DNA of 64,000 bases from positions 148,162,762 through 148,226,761 of the forward strand of contig NC_135718.1 in the NCBI RefSeq assembly GCF_964656455.1, written 5' to 3'. Positions 56,601 to 64,000 of the stretch are shown here, one piece after another. Every line of letters starts with the position of its first letter. The stretch's first letter is position 1. The notes under the pieces are model-generated. The model saw only the letters and a program-made list of their open reading frames with translations, was not told the DNA's origin and did no database searches. The translations under genes were made by a program, and so were the position numbers. The DNA is from Halichoerus grypus. Lineage: Eukaryota; Chordata; Mammalia; Carnivora; Phocidae.

Positions 56601-56924
56601 ATATCACGTCATTAGAAAGTGGTGGAAAGAATATTCAAAACCATGTTGATATGTCTCCAAACCTTGAACTTCTAAGCATCATGTAGTATTGTCTTTGGTA
56701 TTAAATATGGTGACCATGATTTATCAAGATCATAAGTCCCATAGGTAATGGTGCCTGCACACAAATACAGGATCAAATATTCTTTTTTCTTTTTTTAACT
56801 TGGTGCCCATCCATCATTTTATGGCAAGGCTTACATTTTGAAGTGGATAAGAAGAAAATTAATTAACTATGTTCAGAAAATCAAGCTAAAAATGTATGTT
56901 ATGTGGACTAATTATAATCAAAAG

Positions 56925-57170
56925 CACCTTTATATAGAATTTACTATAGACTAGGTACTGTGCTGAACACTCTACATAAATTATTTAAATTTCATACAGC
57001 ATTACAAAATAAGGTCTATTATTCCCATTCTGCCGACAAAGAAATCGAAGCATAGAGAGATAAAATCTTCACCTAAGGTCACATGGTCAGGAAATGGCAG
57101 GAGTGGGTTTTGAACCAGGTACTCAGGCTTTTGAGTCTGCTGTCTTAAGAACTGTTATCACTGTGACTAC
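56925..57170 (-). mobile_element. MIR SINE
   Basis: AGACTAGGTACTGTGCTGAAC, ATTCCCATTCTGCCGACAAAG, ACCTAAGGTCACATGGTCAGG, AAATGGCAGGAGTGGG and TTTGAACCAGGTACTCAGGC are reverse-complement MIR. One of the better preserved MIRs in the window. Confidence 0.82.
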
Positions 57171-57174
57171 GCCT

Positions 57175-58395
57175 GTGTTTTTAGTCTGAGCGCGCTCTGG
57201 CCACAGCAGCTCCTCGTCATGCTCTGAGCAAGCAAGAGTTGTAGAAGAGAGAGTGTTACTGATTTTTGTCTTCCAGTTGTTATTTATTCATCCCTGGCCC
57301 TCGTCCACACCCAGGGCGGTAGGTACACCAGTGTACTTTGGTACTTTGGTAACAATTTCAACACCTGCTAAGTAAACGGCAGACAGGTTGTGGGATTGCA
57401 GAAGCAGCAGTGTGTTAGGCGACCTCCTGTGTGAGTGGCAGGTGGCTTGCGCGGGCTCCACGTACCCCCTTCCAGGCCGGCCACTGCAGCGTCATAAGCA
57501 CCGCCTTATTGAAACCGTTATGGGCTGTCTTTAACGATTCCTCATAGAGGTTCTATTTTTAGATTCCTCTTTTCACAGTAAAAACAAACACGTATATTTA
57601 AAAATAAAAGGATAAACATAAGCAACAATAAGCAGAAGCTGGTGCATCCCAACTTCTGAGGGATTTCGCTTGCAAACAGCGTTTAACTGAAACATTCCTT
57701 CAGTTTGTGCTGCTCGGTTTTGACAGGGGCTCTGCCCCTTGTCATAAAATCAATGGTCTTTTTTTATCCCTTCCCTTCTTTCACCCTCTCGCCTCTGACT
57801 GCCCGGCCTTCTTTCCCCACTCAGAGTCTTCCTCAGATCGCCGGGGTTAAGTGATCCTTTCATACCGCCTGGCCAGACTGTCACAAGGCATTGAGTGGCT
57901 TTGGAAAATGAGCCATGTTAAATGGGCTTGATGGGGTTACAACCACCATTACTGCCATCACCACTGTGATAAAATGGAGCAATAATGACGGGGGAAGGTA
58001 CTTATCACTGTCTTTTTGAGATCACTTAAGATAGTTTGGGGCTGAAGCTTTTTGTCCAAGATAAATGGAACATGTACAAGATAAATGTTGCTATGGCGGA
58101 ATCTTTTGTGTGTGAACTCGCGTGGGCCTGGGGTGTTTACCTGGGTGACAGCTCAAGAGGGGCAGATGAAGACGGGCCGGTGAGCCTCCGGTTGGCATGA
58201 GGTGACCCGCCACTTGTCATGGCTGAGGGTCAGAGTTTCTTTGCTTAAAGTGAGTCAGGATGCAGAGAATGGATTAGAACGGAATAGCGTATCGCTGCTT
58301 TTTGCCTGCCAGGATGCCATCCACCCTCCCTAAGCACACGAGATCACAGGATGGGTCAAATTGTGTGCTTCAAAAATCTAACAGTCCCTGTGGTT
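57175..58395. other. Repeat-poor block, locally CpG- and motif-rich
   Basis: No repeat or exon recognised. 57190-57540 carries more CpG than the surroundings (GAGCGCGCTC, GCTTGCGCGGGC, AGGCCGGCCAC). At 57553-57562 is CTATTTTTAG, a perfect match to the MEF2 site pattern. Forkhead-type ACAAACA (57584-57590) and ATAAACA (57613-57619) and a SOX-type AACAAT (57625-57630) follow. These motifs are short and the segment is AT-rich, so this is only a candidate enhancer. Confidence 0.3.
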
Positions 58396-58399
58396 GAGT

Positions 58400-58520
58400 T
58401 GGAAAGGCCCAGAACCAGTTACTAGGAGCTCTGGGTCCTAGTCCCATCGGTCACTAATTTGCTGTGTGAGCTGGGATGAGAAATGTGACCTTCCTGTGTC
58501 ACCGTTCCCCAGACGGATCA
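58400..58520 (+). mobile_element. MIR fragment
   Basis: AGGAGCTCTGGGTCCTAGTCC, CACTAATTTGCTGTGTGAGC and CTTCCTGTGTCACCGTTCCCC follow the MIR core. Confidence 0.62.
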
Positions 58521-58524
58521 GCTC

Positions 58525-59434
58525 ACCTCACCTGCCCCGACTGTTCTGGTTTTAGCACCAAGAGTCTAAAGTCCTGGGAACCCCTCCCCACTGCCAAAGG
58601 CTGGTGTCCCTATTGTTTGCTCATCTTCCCTGTCATATGGTAATATTACCCCTTCCTGTGAAAACCACTGAATAATGTAAAGTGGGTTAGAAATGTAAAA
58701 TAAATTGTAAATTGTTCTAACATGGTTATCCCCACAGGGCACAACTTGGTCCCAGCTCTTTAAAATCTCCATGTAGTTCCCATGTGTATCAAGGTCCCTT
58801 CCTCCTAACTGGGAAAGCCTGTCGTTGGCTTAGCAGATGCAGGTAATGGAAAGAGACCATGGCAATGATCAGATTACCTGCCCCCCAGTGCACACTGATT
58901 CATGTCATAAAGGATAAAAAGGACCTGTACTTGTCTCCCTTGCAGGGAATGCTCACCTCAGAAGGAGTGTGGTTAAAAGAAAGAAAGACTTGTCAAATAA
59001 GAATCCAAAGACACTGGTTTACACTCTGATCTCTCTTCTATTTTAAATGGTTTTGAGTATCTGTTTGCTGAATTGTAAACTGCAAAGTATCGATTACCGT
59101 GCAGATGAAAGGAGACTAAGATTGTGTCTGCACCTGCCATGTGCCATTTACAAATTGCTCAATGATGTTGATTTTTTTTTTTCCTGAAAGGGTTTGCTCC
59201 TTGCTTTGTTTATTAAAAAAAAAAAAAAAAAAAAATTGGGAGTCAAACAAATTTTCTTTTTCTTTTTCTTTTTTTAACATAAATAGCCAAAAGCTAAGTT
59301 GTCTATTTTTTAGCAATTTTACATTCGTAGTTCCAAAAGTTTTATGTAGTTGAGAAATACACAAACTCAAATAGCACTAAGTTTTTTTTTCTTGGTCAAA
59401 TGTATCGGGTTCATACCTGGCCCACCCACAGGCA
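58525..59434. other. Unassigned, with an A/T homopolymer pair
   Basis: Between 59171 and 59235 a T run of about a dozen and an A run of about 21 are separated by some 30 bases, then TTTTCTTTTTC repeats. The frames through them (poly-Lys, poly-Phe) are artefacts. Nothing else recognised. Confidence 0.45.
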
Positions 59435-59449
59435 TAGGATGGTAGTTTT

Positions 59450-59688
59450 TTGTGTGTTTTTTTTAAGATTTGTAGATTTATTGATTTATTTTTGAGAGAG
59501 AGAGAGAGAAAGTAAGAGAGAGAGAGAGAGAGCATGCTGGGGAGGGACAGAGGGAGAGGGAGAATCTCAAGCAGACTCCCCACTGAGCCTGGAGCCAGAT
59601 GTGAGATTCAATCCCACTACCCTGAAATCACGACCCGAGCTGAAATTAAGAGTTGGACACTTAACAAGCTGAGCCACCCAGGCGCCCC
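59450..59688 (-). mobile_element. SINEC, older type, with expanded GA tract
   Basis: Inverted copy with AAGATTTGTAGATTTATTG tail, a long GA tract and AAATTAAGAGTTGGACAC (older type). The head ends CCCAGGCGCCCC. The exact 15-bp duplication TAGGATGGTAGTTTT is at 59435-59449 and 59689-59703. Confidence 0.95.
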
Positions 59689-59709
59689 TAGGATGGTAGT
59701 TTTATTTTC

Positions 59710-60555
59710 AATTCTTTCATAATGAACAGTGAAATGCTGAGTCCATATGGTAATGTCCTTATTACAGACTTTGCATGTGACATGCCTGCGGCCAGGAAAT
59801 GCACAGAATGCTAGTCCTTTCTATTCCTACGATTGTCAACACAGAAATGCCACAAACCTAAAACCAGGACGTACTTGAAAGATCTGATGTACCCCTGCCC
59901 AAGGTCTCGGAGGAAAAACAGAAACCTGATGACATTCCAAGACTTGGTTCTGATTCCAGTTCAATTGCTAATATTATAAAACATCTAGACTGTTGAAGCG
60001 AGAAACTACCTAAGGAGTCGTTGCCGGCATTTGCTCGTGACTCTGACTGCCACTACCGTGACTGCACTTGGTTCACACCATCCCTTCAACGGACACTTCT
60101 GCTAAGTCCTCAGCAGTTAGGGTCAGTGGGCAGAGAAAGGGAGCGTTTTCTCCTACTGGGAAGGCTTTATGGCAGGGAGCCAACAGGTGCAGGTAACCCA
60201 AGGGCTGCCGGGAGCCTCCGTCAGGGACCGCGTGCTCAGGGCCTGCATCGTGGTCATGGCCCTGTCGGGTCTAACTGCGGCAAAGTCCTCAGGCAGGTGA
60301 TTGTCGTCCAACCAACAGTCAGGGGTGGAGCCCTTCTTCAGTTTCTTAGACTAAAACAAAACCGAAGCAACGTGCTGGGGAGACCAGGGGCACACTCGTG
60401 AAATTCCTGGAAACCCCTGGAAACCCATTCTCTAGTGACGTCAGGGACCAAGGAGGTAAACACACCTTGCCAGTACTTCAAAATTGGAAGGGCTAGAGCC
60501 ACATAAGTTTTCAAGCATAGCCTCGTTTAATTTATGATGCAGAAGACCTAGATTT
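59710..60555. other. Unassigned, with a GC/CpG-richer core at 60020-60400
   Basis: About 18 CpG occur in roughly 380 bases at 60020-60400, well above neighbouring DNA, and a 126-codon plus frame (60021-60401) fills the same bases. The frame is Arg/Gly-rich and has no recognised domain. Donor-like CAGGTAACC (60190s) and CAGGTGATT (60294-60302) occur. It could be a small CpG island, an exon of an unknown transcript, or neither. Confidence 0.3.
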
Positions 60556-60559
60556 TTGT

Positions 60560-60690
60560 TTTATGTTATTTATAGGTTTCAATGAGGTTAAGTCACTCCA
60601 TCTGTCTGGACCATAGTGATTTCACCTATAAAACGAGGTACTTGGGGCAATTCTGAAATCTCTCCCAATTCTAAGACTGTGATACTCTAG
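60560..60690 (+). mobile_element. MIR-family fragment
   Basis: GAGGTTAAGTCACTCCATCTG, TGATTTCACCTATAAAACGAGG and CTCCCAATTCTAAGACTGTG match the 3' half of a MIR/MIRb-type SINE. Confidence 0.65.
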
Positions 60691-61024
60691 AATCACCAGT
60701 ATCCTCTATAAAATACAGAGAATTGTGGAATAACCCCCCGTGTACCCATCATCTGTTTTGCCACTTAACAACCTTCCAGAATAGCTTTATATAAAAAGGA
60801 AAACAATGTGCGACTATTAAATATTATGTACTCCTCTTGAAAATGTAAGCAATCCATGAAGGAACAAAATGGAATTCATCCTGTGTTCTCTTCCTAGAGA
60901 TAATTACTGTAGTGTGTCCTTACAGATATGTTATTTGACAAGGCAGTAACATTTTTAACATTTGAAATCTAATTCATCATTGCCAATATCCTTCAGCTAA
61001 AAATACAAACCAAAATAATGGCTT

Positions 61025-61165
61025 AGAAATTGGGAGATGTGAGTTCTAATCTAGAACCAGCCACTGACTATCTGCCACTTGCCCTTCACAGGCCTTGTTT
61101 TCCTTGTCTTAACACTCAAGGAGTTGAGCCAAATGATCCATGGGCTCTAGCCTAATGTTTCTACC
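61025..61165 (+). mobile_element. MIR-family fragment
   Basis: TGTGAGTTCTAATCTAGAACC, TGCCACTTGCCCTTCACAGG and GAGTTGAGCCAAATGATCC match a MIRb/MIR3-type SINE. Confidence 0.62.
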
Positions 61166-61169
61166 AATT

Positions 61170-61690
61170 AATTTTAGCATTAATAGGAAATAAAGTTAAA
61201 ACCACAGTTTGAGATTTAAAAAAAAGTGGTGAGGTTGTCCTTTATAAATTCCAGAAAATAATTTTTTTTTCACAACTCTTTTATCACCTCCACACCACTT
61301 CCTTAACTTGCCATTCCCCTGGCTGCTTAGATTCGCTGGCTGATTAACAAATATGGAACTGGCCAATCAATGGAGCCCCAACACTTCCCCAAACGTCCAC
61401 AACACAACTCTACCACAGTCAGCCTTGGACAAAGAGCTCATGGTCTTGGATGTTCAGTGAAGACCTCAGGACTCAGGAATCTTCTGAGCTCCATAGCCTA
61501 CCCATAGTCCAGGAGGAGTGGATAAAAGGCTCAAGTACCCTCAAGTGTGCAGAAGGTCTATGCCTGTTATTCATTCTGTCTGCCTCCTAGTAACCGTTGT
61601 GTACTCATGAGATTCATTGTCATGTTATCTTTCTCAGCACAGTACTCTTGACACCCCTAAAAATCAATTGGTGGGGGTGGTGAAATGAAA
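61170..61690. other. Unassigned, LTR-like promoter spacing
   Basis: GGCCAATCAATGG (about 61358) and GATAAAAGG (about 61521) stand in the order of a CCAAT box and TATA box, but too far apart for one core promoter. An unrecognised LTR is possible. I cannot name one. Confidence 0.3.
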
Positions 61691-61694
61691 CACT

Positions 61695-61850
61695 TCTCCA
61701 AGAGAGGTCTGTGAATCTTCTGTTCCAGAATCACCTGGGATGCTTGTTTCAGGATTAGATACCTGGAGCTTGCTTCAGCCTTGCTGAATCAAGAACTTTG
61801 GGATGTGACCCAGGAATCTGGGATTTTAATAAATTTCTCAAGAGAGTCTT
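61695..61850 (+). mobile_element. MER5/MER58-like hAT MITE
   Basis: CCAGAATCACCTGGGATGCTTG, TGCTGAATCAAGAACTTTGG and GAATCTGGGATTTTAATAAATT follow hAT-Charlie MITE order. Confidence 0.55.
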
Positions 61851-62084
61851 AAATAAAGATGGAATCTTTGTCTTTCTAAGACTTCTTTTATATTCTCATA
61901 ATTGGCTATTCTCCATTGCATCATCCACTTACTCATTAAATATATTAATTGTCTTTTATATACATTTTTCTAGTCCTGGTAAAATGACTAATAAAAGTTA
62001 GTCTCTGCCCTAGTATAGGGAATTCCTGATGTCCAGTTTATACTGAAGTGTTTTCTTCTCTCTTTTACATGGTTTATCCTTGGA

Positions 62085-62500
62085 AAACACACATCATCTC
62101 ATGTAGATGACCCCTAAGTCTGTGTCTTTAGTCCAAATGTCTCCCCCCCAAAGAATTCTCTTATCTTCAAAAACCCTCTAGACATTTCTATTTGGACCTC
62201 ACATTGTCATCACTGAAATAAAGTACCTAACCTCAATTAGAAAACCTCAAACAAAAATCAGCTTCCCTTTGATTTCCTGCATCCTGGAGTCTGCCAAGCT
62301 TGAAATCTAATTCTGCTCTCTCCAAATTAGTTGTGTTTTCTCTGGCATATTCCCTATTTCAACCCTGTTGTTATCTGGCCCAAACCAGCTCTATCTTAGA
62401 TTCATAGTATCTTAATTTGGTCTTAACTTGTACTTTGGACTTTATTCTTTCCTCCAGTATGTACTTGGCCAGATTACTCTTTTTAAAAATAAGGAAAAGC
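62085..62500 (+). mobile_element. Probable L2 fragment
   Basis: CATCTCATGTAGATGACCCC, AAACCCTCTAGACATTTC and TATTTGGACCTCACATTG recall sense L2 ORF2, but divergence is high. Confidence 0.45.
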
Positions 62501-62544
62501 CATGGAAGCAAAATAAGCATGGGATGTTTTCCCTCAAGCCCTTG

Positions 62545-62710
62545 TTTCTTCATTCCTCCCTCCTTCTTCCCTCCCTGCTGGCCTCTCTCCCTCCTTCTCT
62601 CCCTTCTTTCCTTCCTTCCATATTTTCTTCCCTCCTTCCTTCCTTCTCCCTCTGTCTGCCCTTCCCCATTTTACCTTATATCCTACTTCTTTCCCCTTTA
62701 TCCATCTTCT
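62545..62710 (+). repeat. CT-rich (CCTT)n low-complexity tract
   Basis: About 165 bases of C and T with short interruptions. Two overlapping frames (110 and 112 codons) of Ser/Phe/Leu/Pro text are artefacts of it. Confidence 0.88.
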
Positions 62711-62714
62711 ATTT

Positions 62715-63820
62715 CTTTCTTTACCTATTATTTATTGGGTGTTATATGAAAAAGTTCCTGTTTTAGGCACTTGGAGACGAGGGAGATATAAAGGTGAGAA
62801 AAAAAAAATGCTCCTCAGAGCTTTACATAATATAGTGAGAAAGGAAAGCAAGCAAACCACTAACTTGGTTCTTTATTTCTTGTTTTCATGCCAAGATGAG
62901 TTAGGGCTGTGGTGTATTTTGCTGGTCTTCTCCACTGCATTCTTTATAGAGAAATTGGGGTAGATAGCGTACTTTAATTCTTTCCATCTACATTTGTGAA
63001 ACCAGGGAGGTCAAGGGTTCTGATAGCCTCACCCCACCTCCTTGAGGTGGAGAGGAGAAGCTCCTTTTTTGCCCCAAACTTCACAAATCGTGTCCTCTTT
63101 CCAAGCTAAAGTATTCTGTTTAGGTTTCTATACCTGGAACGTGTCCCACCACTGAGCCCTGAGTGTGATGCTAGAAGATATTAGTGCCAGTAATCTTTGC
63201 CCTGGGGCACTGCTATCATTACCCAACAAGGAAACCTAGTGGAGTTTCCCAGGACAATGCCATGTAATGACAGAGGATTTATAGGTGGCTGTGGATTATT
63301 GTGTAATTACACTGAATAGATCCAAATGTAATTACCAGCATCCTACCCCTGGGGTTTAGAGGGAAAGAATAATCCTGGGCACAGAACTCCTTCTCTCAAA
63401 GCAAATCCCTCTTGTAGGGGTTTCCAGCAGGAAGGGAACAAAGGAGCCTTAATGATTCTATGTGGTCAAGCACTTTGCCTAAGAGCCCTGCTGTTAACCC
63501 CACTGCTCTGGCCTGGCTCCAGCTCAGGAAACGACGTTTTGCCGTCTTCTCTCTGCCATGCAACTTTCACCCCCAAGAAGTTTCAATCCAACTGTAACTG
63601 TGTTCTTGCTCTTATTCATAAACCCAGCATGACATAGGCTCAGTCTGTCACTCTGTCCACCCTGGTGGGCACCTGGCCTCTGCCGGGCACCACGGAGAAT
63701 GAAGGGATGAAGAAAGAAAACGTAGTCCTGAGTTGTATGGATTTCCTTCTCTGCTGGGGAGGTGAGCGCCAATAAGGTGATGCCATAGCATAGAATGTGG
63801 TGAGCTTCTTAAGAAAGTGG
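62715..63820. other. Unassigned sequence
   Basis: No named repeat. The frames at 63452-63637 (plus) and 63524-63772 (minus) overlap and show no known motif. Confidence 0.45.
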
Positions 63821-63824
63821 AGGA

Positions 63825-64000
63825 GTGGTGCCTGGGTGGCTCAGTTGGTTAAGCGACTGCCTTTAGCTCAGGTCATGATCCCAGGGTCCTGGGATTGAGC
63901 CCCGCATCGGGCTCCCTGCTTGGCGGAGGGCCTGTTTCTCCCTCTCCCACTTCCACTGCTAATGCTCTCCTGCTCTCTCATTCTGTCAAATAAATAAATG
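63825..64000 (+). mobile_element. SINEC cut by the window end
   Basis: Head GTGGTGCCTGGGTGGCTCAG, GTTAAGCGACTGCC, GGGATTGAGCCCCGCATCGG, pyrimidine tract and the beginning of the CAAATAAATAAATG tail, which continues beyond the window. Confidence 0.93.

Noticed and set aside
61358..61530. CCAAT/TATA promoter
   Set aside because: The two motifs are about 160 bases apart, and no downstream transcript feature is visible.
62417..62766. Two 110-112-codon frames
   Set aside because: Both read a CT-rich low-complexity tract in different registers.

Overview
This window looks like nuclear DNA of a carnivoran mammal, most likely an arctoid caniform (bear/panda, seal or mustelid group). The main evidence is about 20 copies of the tRNA-Lys-derived carnivore SINE (SINEC). 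Each has the GGCGCCTGGGTGGCTCAG head, a pyrimidine-rich middle and an AATAAA-rich tail, or the reverse complement of these. None has the head typical of dog-type SINEC_Cf, which argues against a canid. Older layers are those shared by placental mammals: L2, MIR, MLT1 LTRs, L1M-type LINEs, MER5/hAT MITEs and a Tigger-type MITE. I assigned families by recalling consensus patterns, not by a search, so subfamily names are approximate.

I found no protein-coding exon, rRNA, tRNA gene, CRISPR array or bacterial-type operon. The open frames are short and mostly fall in repeats or are chance frames. The longest, 252 codons on the minus strand at 27173-27931, is not recognised. The window is best read as a gene desert or the inside of a very long intron.

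Layout: 1-7.6 kb is mostly unassigned sequence with MER5, MIR, L2 and SINE fragments, including a tail-to-tail SINE pair at 3.15-3.49 kb. From 7.6 to 14.7 kb there is an L2 fragment and then two separate minus-strand L1M copies carrying several SINEs, one of them a SINE inside a SINE. From 14.7 to 26.3 kb there are two full-size MLT1 LTRs, a partial MLT1A, two opposed L1 3' ends, a second tail-to-tail SINE pair and a long L2 split by a TA-flanked Tigger MITE. From 26.3 to 36.6 kb the sequence is mostly unassigned, with the 252-codon frame, an L1ME tail and polypyrimidine tracts. From 36.65 to 41.57 kb lies one plus-strand L1M with ORF1, endonuclease, ORF2 C-terminal and 3' UTR remnants but no reverse transcriptase core, and with two young SINEs inside it. 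From 41.6 to 49.5 kb there is a (GA)n tract, a striking double hairpin, L2 and MLT1A copies. From 49.5 to 52.3 kb there is a decayed minus-strand endogenous retrovirus pol region interrupted by a hAT MITE. From 52.3 to 64 kb there are further L1, L2, MIR and SINE copies, plus two repeat-poor, relatively CpG-rich blocks (57.2-58.4 and 60.0-60.4 kb) that are the best candidates for regulatory function.

No cooperating gene system is visible. What the window does record is layered transposition: target-site duplications are readable for most SINEs and give the relative order of many insertions. I did not find an undescribed biological system here.
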